Shown piece after piece: positions 42,652 through 53,952 of a stretch of 64,000 nt of DNA (position 1 is the stretch's first letter; each line of letters begins with the position of its first letter). The notes below the pieces were generated by a model. The model ran no database searches and was not told where the DNA came from. It saw nothing but the letters and a program-made list of their open reading frames with translations. The DNA comes from Melastoma dodecandrum (Eukaryota; Streptophyta; Magnoliopsida; Myrtales; Melastomataceae): the NCBI GenBank assembly GCA_029817715.1, contig JARUPY010000607.1, positions 6,324,001 to 6,388,000 of the forward strand, written 5' to 3'. Position numbers and translations under genes: made by a program.

Positions 42652-43216
42652 GAGACTTTCTCCTCATCTCTTCATTCATACAGCTAGTCTTTGCCAAATC
42701 ATATGTAACCACTCCTTTTGGAGCTGAATTCGAAACTGATGTCCTGAAAGTATCCCAAGTGTGCGGTAAACTACCAAACAACCACAAACCAGGCAACTCG
42801 TCTTCAAATTTAAGACCCATGGAAGACAACTGATTAATACAACCCTGAAAGCTATTGATATGATCCACCATTGAAGAGCCATCCTTATACTTCAATCCCA
42901 ATAGCCGATTTATCACATACATCTTGTTGCTTCCTGTATTGCTGGCATAAAGCTTCTCAAGTTTACTCCAGAGAGTTCGAGCATGGTTGATTCCACTGGC
43001 ATGATTCAACACATTATCCTCAACCCACTGTCTGATAAATCCACACACTTGCCTGAGAAAGATAGTCCACTGCTCCTCTGTCTTATCCTTTGATATTTCT
43101 GTAGAGAAAACATGCATGTAGTAATTCTTTACATAAAGCAGATCTTCCATCCGAGACTTCCAAGAAGAATAATTCAAACCAGTCAACATAATCATCCTGC
43201 TCATATTAGCCTCCAT
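42590..43216 (-). pseudogene. Copia gag
   Basis: An ATG at 43,216, about 30 bases from the PBS, opens MEANMSRMIMLTGLNYSSWK. It continues through LWSKLEKLYASNTGSNKMYV and MVDHINSFQGCINQLSSMGL, the usual capsid layout. The frame shifts into the pol frame at about 42,600-42,650. An in-frame start further upstream (43,243) overlaps the PBS and is less likely. Confidence 0.75.
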
Positions 43217-43247
43217 CAATCGACACAAACTATAATAAATCAAACCC

Positions 43248-43259
43248 GCTCTGATACCA
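43248..43259 (-). other. Primer-binding site, perfect initiator tRNA-Met match
   Basis: Minus strand reads TGGTATCAGAGC, two bases from the LTR edge. Confidence 0.9.
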
Positions 43260-43261
43260 CT

Positions 43262-43969
43262 TGAAGGGATGTACCACGAATTAACACACCTCGGAATTCA
43301 TCGAATGACTTCCTTAAGGAAAGAATAGAATTCTCACAGCGGAAACAAACAATCAAAAACAAGAAACAACACCGAGATTTAACGTGGAAACTTCCTCAAT
43401 ATGAGGAGTAAAACCACGGCCCGAGGCACCACCAAAACTTCCACTAAATCAACAAAGAAGTGGGCACACAAGTGTTCTTCTCTAGCCATCAACAACCAGC
43501 ACATAATCCTTCTTCCCTACTTAGCGTAACATCAAGAACTCATCTTGATAATCATACGCTTAACAACACAAAAAGATGAAAGAGCTGAAATTAAGAACTC
43601 TGAATCTGGCAGTCTCGGAAACGGGGTGAAATCACAAGCTAGAAGACTCTAATAGCAATCTCCACCGTTCAGAATACAGACCTCAAGTCAAGAATAATCC
43701 TTCAAAATTTCACAAAGTTCCAACGGTGCGATCGGCTGCAACACTCGGTTAAGCGAACGTTGCGTAAGCTGAAACTAGGCTGCGGCGGAATCCGGGTTTG
43801 CTTCTCTTCTTCGGCCATCTCTCCTCACTCTTGCTACATTTTTTCTCGTCTTGTGTCATCTGAAGAAAACCCTAGATGACCCCTTAAAGTGATGGTGGGC
43901 TTCGGGTTTCATCCGTGTAAGGTACACAAGCTTGGGTCGCTCTAACAAATAAGCGAGAACAATCCAACA
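43262..43969 (-). repeat. 5' LTR of the complete copia element
   Basis: Edges are TGAAGGGATG and CAATCCAACA. It aligns along its whole length with 38,547-39,253. Confidence 0.9.
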
Positions 43970-44113
43970 ATATGATCGTCGTGCCAAATGTCGCAACCGC
44001 TCTTACATGAGTCTCAGAATCTAATAAATGATTGTGGTTGAGAGAGAGTTCACCATCAAGGGTTTTATTTGGGTAACGATTTAGTACTAGGATAATAGGA
44101 GCCAGGTAGAATA

Positions 44114-44502
44114 TGTCGGGGATTATGTGCGATAGGATTAGATAGGAAGGGAGAATGTGCTAGCAGAACGTAGATTGTGTATTGCCGGCGACCTTCTATA
44201 GGGAGTAGTAGGAAACTCAAATGACAATGGAAACCGACATTCTGTACCTACGATGAATATATATTGGAGTTTTTGGGCTGCGGAAATGATTTCTCTTTCT
44301 TAAAACTTTTCTCTTACATGAAATGTCTACACGTCCCCTTATATATAGGGAGCAGTAGGAAACTCAAATGATAATGGAAACCGACATATTTAATGATAGA
44401 TTTAATAGCCTACTTAAATGTCTCACTTAATGCTCCACTTAATGACATTTCTGTTACTAACTTTAATACCCCATTAATTTTGATCATAAATTACCTTCAA
44501 CA
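44114..44502 (-). repeat. 3' LTR of copia element 4
   Basis: Edges are TGTCGGGGAT and CCTTCAACA. It contains a 40-bp direct repeat (44,201-44,240 and 44,348-44,387), of which only the second member is present in the other LTR. Confidence 0.75.
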
Positions 44503-44513
44503 CTTCCTCTTAA
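44503..44513 (-). other. Polypurine tract
   Basis: Minus strand reads TTAAGAGGAAG directly against the LTR edge at 44,502. Confidence 0.65.
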
Positions 44514-46020
44514 TTTATGATCTTCAAGAAGTCTTTGAATGTCTCAAACTTCTCCGAAGACACTGCCTTGGTAAAAACATCTGCTGGTTGATCATGGGTG
44601 CTGATGAACTCTAGAAGTATCTCCTTCTCTGAAACCATCTCTCTGACGAAATGACGACGCAGCTCTATATGCTTCAACCTTGAATGAAAAACTGAATTAT
44701 TGGTCACAGCAATTGCAGATTGGTTGTCACAGAAGATTGTTGTTGGCTCGTCCACCTTCTGCTGTAACTTTAGAAGTAACCTTCTGAGCCAGACAACTTC
44801 TCTTGTTGCTTCATTTGCTGCGATGTACTCAGCTTCTAAAGATGAGAGTGTAAAAGTGCTTTGCTTTTTTGAACTCCATGAAATGCGCTTTGTTCCAATG
44901 CAGAACAAGTATCCTGATGTATTTCTGTGATCATCCAGGCTTCCTGCCCAATCACTGTCTACATAACCCATTAGATCATCCTTCTGCTCTTTTGTATACT
45001 TCAGTCCGACCTTCTGTGTGCCTTTTAGGTAGCGTAGAACCCTTTTTGCGCTGTGAAATGAGTTTTACGGGGGTTGCTCATTAATCTAGACAACAAACTC
45101 ACAGAATGAACAATATCAGTCCGAGTGTGAGTGAGATAGATACGAGAACCAACCAGGCTTCTATAGATCTTCGAGTCAAAGTCTTCTGTAGAATCCTCCT
45201 TTTGTGACTTCTCATTGAGTGATATTGGAGTAGAAATTGGCTTGGCATTCTCCATACGAAACTTCTTCAACAGATCCACTATGTACTTTTCTTGAGAAAT
45301 GACGATCACTCCTTTCTTCTGCTTCACTTAAAAATCGAGAAAGTACTTCATCAAGCCACGATCTATCATCTCAAACTCATCCATCATGGCTTCTTTAAAC
45401 TTCTGCAGCAAGCTTCTGCTGGTGCTAGTGTATATCAAATCATCCACATAAAAACATGCTATTAGAAAATCAGCACCAACCTTCTGTATGTATAACGAAG
45501 GTTCTCCTGAGCTTCTGGCGAATCATTTCTTCTGTGAGTAGGAATAAATTCTGCAATTCCACGCTCTTGGTGCTTGCTTCAAACCATATAGAGCCTTATG
45601 CAGTCTATAGACTTTGTCTTTTGTGCCTTTCGTCATGAATCCTTGTGGTCGCTCTACGTAGACTTCTTCTTCTTGTACTCCATTCAGAAATATTGGCTTG
45701 ACATCAAACTGGAATACTTTAAGCTCCTTCTGTGCTGCAATGGCTAGAACAGCACGGATTGTCTCCATCCTTGCTACAGGAGCAAAAGTTTCTATAAAAT
45801 CAACGTCAGGCTTCTGTGAATAGCCTTTTGCTACGATGCGAGCTTTATGCTTCTGCAAGCTTTCATCTTCATTATACTTGGTCTTGTAGACCCATTTCAA
45901 GTCGATAGCTTCTTTTCCTTCTGGGAGATCGACCAATGACCACGTTTCATTCTTCTTTATAGAAGTCATCTCATCCTTCATGGCATTTCTCCATTTTTGT
46001 TCTTTGGCTGTTTCTTCAAA
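44510..46020 (-). pseudogene. Copia RT and RNase H
   Basis: 45,981-45,523 is the RT start (SLVDLPEGKEAIDLKWVYKT; VARMETIRAVLAIAAQ; HKALYGLKQAPRAW). The YVDD-type active-site region near 45,430 is out of frame. 45,327-45,025 holds the KFRMENAKPISTP and SLLSRLMSNP blocks. 44,971-44,510 is a nearly complete RNase H (MGYVDSDWAGSLDDHRNTSG; STFTLSSLEAEYIAANEATR; FCDNQSAIAVTNN; HDQPADVFTKAV). At least three frame changes occur. Confidence 0.8.
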
Positions 46021-46281
46021 GTTCTGTGGCTCAAATGCAGCAAGAGCAAAGTTAGCTTGCTCATAAATTTCAAAGAATGATCGATACCTCCTCGGTGGTG
46101 TATCTCCAATAGGACCCTTTGCTTTTGGAATGGTTTTAGAGGAACTAGCTTTCGTTGTTCCGATGAGATTCTGTACTGTAACTTATGTTGCTGCTTCTGT
46201 TGTTCTGATAGGGTTCTGTACAGATGCTTTTGTTGCTGCTTCTGTATACTGGAACATCTGAGTCATAGAAATCTCTTCCTA

Positions 46282-47840
46282 TCACTTCCAAGCTGCATGT
46301 TCATCAAAGATCACATCTCTCGACAGAACTAACTTGTCAGTATTCGGATTATACAGACGATATCTCTTCGATTCATCACTATATCCAACGAAAATCAACT
46401 TATCACCTTTTTCATCAAACTTTTCTCTTCCTTGAAAAGGTGTGAATGCATATCCAATACACCCAAATACTTTCAAAGGATTTACCACAAGCTTTCTTCT
46501 GTGTCACGCTTCATATGGTGTCTTGTCCCTAACTATTTTTGTAGGGGATCTGCTCAGAAGGTAGGCAGATGTGTTAACAGCTTCTACCCAGAACTTGTTC
46601 GGTAGACCTTTGCCCTTCAGCATGCTTCTGGCCATTTTTACTATAGTTATGTTCTTTCTTTCGGCAGCTCCATTCTGCCGTGGGGAATACTGCACGGTTA
46701 ACTGACTCTGTATCCCTTTCTGTTGGCACTAGTCTAAGAATGGTCTTGAAAGAAACTCTCTTCCGCGATCTGTTCTCAAGGTCTTAATCATGCATCCACT
46801 TTGATTCTCTGCAAATGCTTTGAACTTCATAAAGCTGGCAAAAGCATCTGACTTCCTCTCAAGAAAATAAAGCCAAATCATTCTAGCATAGTCATCTACG
46901 AACAACAGAAAGTATCTTCTGCTACCGAGAGACGGGGTTTGAGTCGGTCCACAAATATCTGCATGAACCAACTCGAGAAGGGCTGGAACTCTCCATGATG
47001 TGTTTGAAAATGGAAGACGATGATGTTTTCTGAAGACATATCCTTTACAGACCTCACCTTCTACGGCTTGTATAGAAGATAGTCCTACCACTATATACTT
47101 CTCCTTCAATAGAGGTAGACCTTTCCTGTTCAAATGTCCATACCTGAGATGCCAAAGATGAGAATCATCTACAACCTCCATTTTGAGAACCACATTGCTG
47201 GAAGGAGTCATCTTTAACGGGAACAAATTGTTGGATGCCATCTTCACGACTGCGACCTTTTATCCGTTTTTGTCCGTTATCTCACATTGACCTTCTGTAA
47301 AAACCAACTTATATCCATTTTTCATCATTTGTCCCACACTTAGTAGGTTATGTGCGATTTCTGGAATGTAGAAGATGTCGTGCATCCTCTTCTATTGACC
47401 TTCTGCACTGAAAACTGAAACAACACATTTCCCATCTATCTTTAACTTTGTGCTATCTCCAAGTTCCAAGAGAAAGTTATATTTATCATCAAGCTCCACA
47501 AAGTTCTTCGTGATCCCTCTGACATGGTTACTACAGCCACTATCGAGGAACCATATCTCATTCATATCTTGCACGATGTTAAAGGAAGAGTAGAAAACTT
47601 TAGAAGGTTCATCTTCCTCGGAGAAATTTACTGAGCTTTTGTCCTCGTGCTTCTGTTCATGCTTCTGCTCTTTATCTTTATACCAGCAATCACGATCCGA
47701 ATGAGTTCGAAACTTGCATCTCCTGGATCAAAGACGACAGTCTTTTGTTTCATGATTATTCTTTCTGCATATACGACATCCTGCTTCTGCTTCTCCATGA
47801 CCGCTTATGTACCGACCTTCTGCATAGCCTTTGCCTATGC
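46282..47840 (-). pseudogene. Copia gag end, protease and integrase
   Basis: From the insertion point at 47,840 downward a CCHC knuckle is readable at about 47,790-47,745 (CRICRKNNHETKDC). The protease region is at 47,574-47,392 (WFLDSGCSNHVRG). The integrase zinc region and core are at 47,247-46,729 (HLWHLRYGHLNRKGLPLLKE; HADICGPTQTPS; FVDDYARMIWLYF; RTDRGREFLS). 46,695-46,504 holds QNGAAERKN and 46,488-46,282 the C-terminal part (PLKVFGCIGYAF). The Asp and first catalytic blocks are recognisable but frames are interrupted by stops. Confidence 0.8.
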
Positions 47841-48377
47841 TGACGCACTCTACAACCAGATCAAAGAAGTTACAATCACGGAGGAAGTTATGGCCAATAA
47901 TGTGCTAGAGTGGATTGGACCAAGTAATGCTTCATTTGGGCAAGTCTGAAGCATTTTAGAGAAGTAAAGACCCCAACTTAAGACTTGGAAGGACGAATTT
48001 GAAGTATTAGAGTCTTAAATGGAGTCATTTATGAAGTTAGTGGGATGGTGGTAGTGGGGGAATTGATTAAGGGGTTAGCGGGGAGTGCATTTAGTACAGT
48101 TTGTCTAGAACTCTCTCTTCGATGTCTTTTATAGGGTTCTATTCTAAAGGAAAAGGACTGATCTTTTGGGAAGTTGAAACTTGAGTGGTTCTTTCTTTTC
48201 TCTCTATCACTTAGCCTAGAATCTAAGTGTGGTGAGTTGAGAGTGTTTTCGGAGCCTTTCGTTCACGGAGGTGCCATTGTTGTATCCGGGTTTGAGGTTG
48301 TTCTATCCAGACCTTGTTCGGGTTCGTTCTTAATTTGTTTACATTCAAGTTTACATTGCTGGGTGTTTTCCACATCA
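47841..48377 (+). repeat. 5' LTR of the CRM-like element
   Basis: Edges are TGACGCACTC and TTCCACATCA. The first about 110 bases keep an open frame ending at a TGA, like the overlapping coding part of the 3' LTR. Confidence 0.85.
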
Positions 48378-48379
48378 TT

Positions 48380-48391
48380 TGGTATCAGAGC
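48380..48391 (+). other. Primer-binding site, perfect initiator tRNA-Met match
   Basis: TGGTATCAGAGC begins two bases after the 5' LTR. Confidence 0.9.
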
Positions 48392-48399
48392 GAGAGATT

Positions 48400-49330
48400 A
48401 TGGCTGGAAGAGTTCCACGCGGCCTTTCTCTTGAAGAAGCACGCACTATTCATTTGGAGCGTGAAGTAGCAGATCTAAGATGCCAACTTCGACAACTTCT
48501 CAGCGAACGTGGTACGTCGGAAGGTCATTCACATTCGTCTTCTGTTCAAGCGGAGGAGGACAACCCATTCGTGGAGATATCCAGCGAAGAGGAAGTTCAA
48601 CGGGGGTCCATCGACGACGTCAGCCTGCTCGTTCTTTTGGAATAAGAGTTGATATTCCGGAGTTCGAAGGGAGGGTAGATCCAAAAGAATTTCTTGATTG
48701 GCTCCAAACAATCGAGAGGGTATTCGAGTATGAAGACATCCCTGAGGACAGATGTGTTAAGATGGTAGCGCTCCGTCTCCGCAAGTACGCAAGTATGTGG
48801 TGGGAGAATCTCAATCACTAAAGGCAACGTGAGGGTAAGGAGAAAATATGTTCATGGGAAAGGATGAAGCGAGCGTTGAAGAAGCGGTTCTTGCCAGAAC
48901 GCTATCGTCAGGACCTTTTCCTCAAGTTAAATTTATTGCAACAATCAACGTCAGTTTCGGAGTACACTCGCGAGTTCGAACTGCTCATGTTACAATGTGA
49001 CATATCTGAGCCACAGGAACAGACCATTGCAAGATACATCAAGGGTCTCAAATCACAAATAGTAGATACGGTGGAGTTACAACCTTATTGGAGCTTTGGA
49101 GATGTGTGCAACCATGCTCATAAGGTTGAGAACCAGCAAGTGAAACGAGCATCACCACGGCCAGCTACTAAGGCTTTTCTTCCCAGCAAAGGCGGTACAT
49201 CATCTCGATCTAATCTGTTGGCAGCCTGTAAGAAGAAAAGAAAAGAAGAATTCTGACCATCTCAGGAAGCTGGAAGGGGCCGAAAATGCCTCAAATGCCA
49301 AGGTTATGGACATTTCGCGGCTGAATGTCC
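48400..49330 (+). pseudogene. CRM-like gag
   Basis: An ATG at about 48,400 opens MAGRVPRGLSLEEARTIHLE. After a frameshift near 48,600 the capsid region reads FGIRVDIPEFEGRVDPKEFL, KMVALRLRKYASMWWENL, a stop, then MKRALKKRFLPERYRQDLFL and SVSEYTREFELLMLQCDI. A CCHC knuckle, CLKCQGYGHFAAECP, follows at about 49,287-49,331 after one more stop at 49,253. The protein would form the particle and bind element RNA. Confidence 0.75.
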
Positions 49331-49340
49331 AACACAAAGG

Positions 49341-50150
49341 ATGATCACCATCAAGGAGCTGTCTGACGATGATGATAATGAAGGAACTCGAGAGGACGGA
49401 CCCATATGGGATGTAGAAGAAGAATATGTGGAGGAGCCAGATGAGGGAGAATTACTCGTGGTTCGCAATGCTCTAAATGCAAACGTCGTACCGGAGGAGG
49501 CTGACCAGCAAGAGCGCATCTTACAAACCCGTTGCATGGTACAAGGGAAAGTTTGCCATGTGATTATGGATAATGGTAGCTGCACCAATGTAGCGTCAAT
49601 TACCATGGTGGAGAAGTTAAAGTTGCCTACGAATCCACATCCCCAACCTTACAAGCTCCAATGGCTAAACAAGGATAGCGACATACGGGTAACTAAACAA
49701 GTTCTCTTCTCCTTGTCTATTGGTCAAAACTACAGGGACACGGTGACTTGCGATGTCGTGCCAATGGACGCATGCCACTTGTTGTTGGGAAGACCACGGC
49801 AATATGATCGACGAGCTGTGCATGATGGGTATCGGAATACCTACTCTACCACCATGGACTAGAAGAAGATCACGCTTCTGCCATTGTTGGCACCAGCCAC
49901 GTCAAGGCCACTAAAGGATGCTCAAAGTCAAATTCTGAAGCAAGTTGAGTTGATCAAGGCTGTTCGAGGCAATGAGCACATGTACGTCTTGATGATCCTC
50001 GAGGAAAGCATGGAGGCAGAAGCAACTACACACCCTTTAGTAAAGAGATTACTTCAGGAGTTCGATGACGTGTTTTCGAAGGAGATGCCAGGAGGACTTC
50101 CACCATTGCGGGATATCCAACATCAAATTGATCTCATTCCGGGGTGACGC
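49341..50150 (+). pseudogene. CRM-like protease and linker
   Basis: An acidic stretch (ELSDDDDNEG) is followed by RTRCMVQGKVCHVIMDNGSC-like sequence, where MDNGSCTNVAS corresponds to the D-[ST]-G protease site as IDGGSCTNVAS in relatives (Asp kept, next residue Asn). The DACHLLLGRP block follows near residue 160 of the frame. A stop at about 49,862 separates this from a piece reading LLQEFDDVFSKEMPGGLPPL, the usual lead into RT. Confidence 0.7.
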
Positions 50151-51625
50151 TTTCCAACAAACCAGCCTATCACTGCAATCCCGAAGAAGCAAAGGATCTG
50201 CAACGGCAAGTGGAAGAGCTTATTCAAAAGGGGTTCGTGCGAGAAAGTCTCAGCCCATGTTCCATTCCCGCAATCCTCGTACCTAAGAAGGATGGTTCAT
50301 GAAGAATGTGCGTGGACAGCCGCGCTATCAACAAGATCACGATCAAATACAGGTTTCCCATTCCTTGTTTAGATGACATGCTTGATGAGCTGTATGGTGC
50401 GTGTGTTTTCTCGAAGGTGGATTTGCGTAATGGATATCACCAAATTCGTATGAAAGAAGGAGATGAATGGAAGACGGCGTTCAAGTCCAAATTCGGCTTG
50501 TATGAATGGCTTGTTATAGCCCTTTGGCCTCTCGAACGCGCCTAGCACTTTCATGAGATTGATGAACCAGGTGTTCCGACCTTTCCTTGGCAAGTTCGTC
50601 GTTGTTTATTTTGACGACATTCTTGTGTATAATCTCAGCGAAAATGAGCACTTGGAACATCTTCGACAGCTGTTCGCCAAGCTTCGAGAACAACACCTCT
50701 TTGGTAACATCAACAAATGTGAGTTCCTTGTCCCCAAACTTGTCTTCTTGGGGTACGTCATCTCTAAGGATGGAATCCAAGTTGACAAGAGAAAAATCGA
50801 AGCGATCCGAGACTGGCCAATTCCAAATTCCACGGTCTTGCTTCATTCTACAGGCAGCTCATCAAAGGTTTCAGCACTATCGCTGCACTATTGACCGAAT
50901 GTCTGAAGGGAACAACCTTTGAATGGACAGCGGAAGCCCAGACGAGTTTCGAAAACCTCAAGAGACGACTTTGCGAGGCATCGGTTCTAGCGCTTCCGAA
51001 TTTCAAAAATACGTTTGAGGTGGAGTGTGATACTTCAGGGATCGAAATTGGAGGGATTATACTTCAAGAGGGTCGATCGATCGCCTACTTTAGTGAAAAG
51101 CTGAATGGATCGCGGCTGAACTATTCAACTTATGACAAGGAGTCCTTCGCAATAGTTCGAGTATTGAAGAATTGGAGTCACTATCTGATGCCGCAAGAGT
51201 TTGTCCTTCATACAGAGCACGAAGCTTTGAAGCACATAAATGGGCAAGTCAAGCTCAACAAGCGACATGCGAAATGGGTGGAGTTCCTTCAAACATTCAC
51301 ATTTGTGTTGAAACACAAGTCTGGAGCAAAGAATGTGGTTGCGGATGCCTTATCAAGGAAAATGACGTTAATTAGCATGATGGAATCCAAGTTGAAGGAG
51401 CTGTATGCCACCGATGACGATTTCAAGGAGATTTACCACGAGTGCTTGACCAAGGTAGTGGAGCATTACCATCTTTTCAATGGTTTCCTATTTCAAGGTT
51501 CAAGACTATGCATTCCTCGAAGTTCCGTTCGAGAGTTTCTGATTCGAGAAGTTCATGAAGGAGGGATTGCTGGCCATTTCGGATTGCATAAGACATTTGA
51601 AATGTTGCATGAACATTTCTATTAG
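50150..51625 (+). pseudogene. CRM-like reverse transcriptase and RNase H
   Basis: RT blocks: [40 protein letters not shown] and [14 protein letters not shown]. After a frameshift near 50,520, [20 protein letters not shown] is followed by the catalytic FDDILVY. A further break near 50,840 precedes the RNase H part (51,625-frame from 50,891): FEVECDTSGIEIGGIILQEG, AYFSEKLNGSRLNYSTYDKE, KHINGQVKLNKRHAKWVEFL and ADALSRK. Most conserved residues are kept, so decay is fairly recent. Confidence 0.8.
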
Positions 51626-52731
51626 CCAGGGATGAACAAACTCGTCCAGGTGCTGGTTCGACAGTGTAGCATTTGTTAGTGAGTGAAGAGTCGTATCCAG
51701 CCGCAAGGCCTCTACACTCCTCTACCGGTGGCAGATCGTCCATGGGAGCACGTTAGCATGGACTTTGTTCTTTGTTTGGCTCGAACGCAGCGACAAAAGG
51801 ACTCTATAATGGTGATTGTTGATCGATTCTCGAAAATGGCACATTTCCTTCCTTGCAGGACGACTGACGATGCCACTAATGTTACGGATCTCTACTTTCG
51901 TGAAATTGTTCGGCTGCATAGTATTCCAATGACGATTGTATCTGATCGTGATGCAAAGTTCCAGAGTTACTTCTGGAAGACATTGTGGCAGAAGCTTGGG
52001 ACGAAACTACTCTTTAGCACCACTTGTCACCCTTAGACTGATGGCCAAACAGAGGTAGTTAATCGAACAATGGGAGCCATCCTTAGAACAATGGTGTCAA
52101 AGAATCAGAAGGATTGGGACATCAAGCTTGCCCATGTCAAATTTGCATACAATCGAGCTCATCACAGCACTACGAAAGCATCTCCCTTTGAGGTAGTTTA
52201 TGGTATTAACCCACAGGTGCCTATTACCAATGCTCAGCAAGGACGCCGTGAACATGGATACTAAAACGAGTCGAGGCAATGCTGAAACTCCACTAGCAAA
52301 TTCGAGCAAATATAGATAAGCAAAATGAAAGGTACATGAAGAAGGCGAACCAGGGACGTAAAGAACAGATCTTCCAACCCGGTGATCTGGTGTGGATTCA
52401 TCTACGTAAGGAAAGGTTTTCTACAAGACGAAAGAATAAACTCATGCCTCGAGCAGAAGGACCTTTTCGTGTAGTGGAACGAATCAACAATAACGCCTAC
52501 AAGATCGACCTCCCGGGGGAATACAGAGTTTCGGGAACTTTCAATGTTTAGGACCTGGCACCATACAAGGATGATGATGGCCTCTTAGATTTGAGGACAA
52601 ATCTTTTCCAACAAAGGGGGAATGATGCGTACTACAACCAGATCGAAGAAGTTACAATCAAGGAGGAAGTTGTGGCCTATAATGTGCTGGAGTGGATTGG
52701 ACCACGTAATGCTTCATTTGGGCAAGTCTGA
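51530..52731 (+). pseudogene. CRM-like integrase with tail running into the 3' LTR
   Basis: The zinc-binding region starts REVHEGGIAGHFGLHKTFEM (the H-H pair); a stop at about 51,625 precedes the CSIC-like pair. The core follows ([54 protein letters not shown]; then after a stop, DGQTEVVNRTMGAILRTM). The C-terminal part reads GDLVWIHLRKERFSTRRKNK, then a TAG at 52,549-52,551, then an open frame DLAPYKDDDGLLDLRTN that crosses the PPT and the LTR edge at 52,623 and ends at TGA 52,729-52,731. About 36 codons overlap the LTR. Confidence 0.75.
52612..52622 (+). other. Polypurine tract
   Basis: The plus strand has AAAGGGGG plus AA directly before the 3' LTR. The same bases also code for part of the pol tail. 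Confidence 0.75.
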
Positions 52732-53173
52732 AGCATTTTGGTAAAGTAAAGACCCCTACTTAAGATTCAGCCCATGGAAGGACGAATTTGAAGTATTAAA
52801 GTCTTAAATAGAGTCATTTATAAAGTTAGTGGGATGGTGGTAGTGGGGGAATTAATTAAGGGGTTAGTGGGGAGTGCATTTAGTGCATTTAGTGCAGTTT
52901 GTCTAGAACTCTCTCTTCGACGTCTTTTAAAGGGTTTTATGCTGAAGGAAAATGACTGATCTTTTGAGAAGTTTAAACTTGAGTGGTTCTTTCTTTTCTC
53001 TGTATCACTTAGCCTAGAATCTAAGTGTGGTGAGTTGAGAGTGTTCTCGGAGCCTTTCATTCACGATGGCCATCACTGTATCCAGGTTCGAGGTTGTTCT
53101 ATCCAGACCTTGTTCCGGTTTATTTTTAATTTGTTTAGGTTCAAGTTTACTTTGCTGGGTGTTTTCCGCATCA
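52623..53173 (+). repeat. 3' LTR of the CRM-like element
   Basis: Edges are TGATGCGTAC and TTCCGCATCA. It aligns along its length with 47,841-48,377, with a short extra TTTAGTGCA-like duplication near 52,880. Confidence 0.85.
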
Positions 53174-53952
53174 TCTGCCACGAGACTTGCCTCTACGTCC
53201 TTTGTCGTAGGACCTTCTGTTGTTTCCAGAACGTTCGTGATTATGCTCAGAAACATTCAACTTCGCTTGAAATGCTTGCTCCACTGGGGTTGTGTACTTG
53301 CTGACCCGCTTCTCATGGGCTCCTAGAGAACTCTTCAATTCATAGATGGAAACTTCTGCGAGATCCTTCATCTCTTCAATCATTGTTACCACATCCTCAA
53401 ACTTTTGAGGCAAGCTTCTGAGGATTTTCTCCACGACTTTTCGATCCAGAACAACTTCTCCACGATCCTTGAGAAGTACTCTTTGACGGTTTCTGCGTCT
53501 TTCATGACTAGATTGTCGAAGTCCCTCCTAAGGTTCTGCAGCTTTATAGAGATCACCTTCTGTGACCTTTCAAACTCCTTCTTTAGGACCTCCCACGCTT
53601 CATTCACCTTCTTCATGCCGAATATCCTTGGGTAGATGGTCTTGCTCATGGATTGTTGCAGAATTCCCAGAGCCATGGCATTCTTCATGACGTTATCCTT
53701 GTACGCCTTCAGCTCATCTTCCGAGGGGTTGATGACACCTTATGTGGAAGTGTTGTCACCTTCTGGGAGAGAGATTCCTTCTGAAACATCTTCATAGGCT
53801 TCTTCCACAAGTTTCCATAGATCTTGCGAAAGGAAAACGGTCTCCATTTGAGAACTCCAATAGTCGAAGTGCTCCCTGTCAAAGATGGGGATTTGATTGG
53901 GAGAAAAAGTGAAGGACATGTTGCCAGCGGATGCAGACATGACCTTCTGCAC
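53174..53952 (-). pseudogene. Copia element 4 gag, upstream part
   Basis: An ATG at 53,952 opens MQKVMSASAGNMSFTFSPNQ; DREHFDYWSSQMETVFLSQD follows, then after a break MKNAMALGILQQSMSKTIYP, WEVLKKEFERSQKVISIKLQ and, after another, LPQKFEDVVTMIEEMKDLAE. This is the copia capsid layout up to the zinc knuckle, which continues at 47,840 beyond the gypsy insertion. The start is only about a dozen bases from the LTR edge. Confidence 0.75.

Larger units (their letters stand above)
38547..43969 (-). mobile_element. Structurally complete Ty1/copia element with perfect 5-bp target duplication
   Basis: LTRs of 707 and 708 bp (38,547-39,253 and 43,262-43,969) flank a PPT, pol, gag and a perfect initiator-Met PBS in the expected order for the minus strand. 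Both flanks are ATATG (38,542-38,546 and 43,970-43,974). By eye the LTRs agree at about nine in ten positions, many differences being C/T or G/A. The polyprotein resembles the Tnt1-type group of plant copia elements. Stops and frameshifts in gag-pol mean it is no longer autonomous. Confidence 0.9.
47841..53173 (+). mobile_element. Complete CRM-like Ty3/gypsy element inserted in copia gag
   Basis: LTRs at 47,841-48,377 and 52,623-53,173 flank a PBS, gag-pol and PPT in the plus orientation. By eye the LTRs agree at about 91%. Flanks TATGC (47,836-47,840) and TCTGC (53,174-53,178) match at 4 of 5, a likely target duplication. The gag and pol wording (RVDIPEFEGRVDPKEFLDWL; YASMWWENL) and the overlap of the pol frame with the 3' LTR suit the CRM chromovirus clade. 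Many of that clade's members concentrate at centromeres. The clade call is from memory of the family, not a tree. Confidence 0.8.

Noticed and set aside
47647..47949. Plus-strand 100-codon frame starting in copia DNA
   Set aside because: Its C-terminal part is the pol tail encoded in the gypsy LTR; the N-terminal part is read-through of antisense copia gag.
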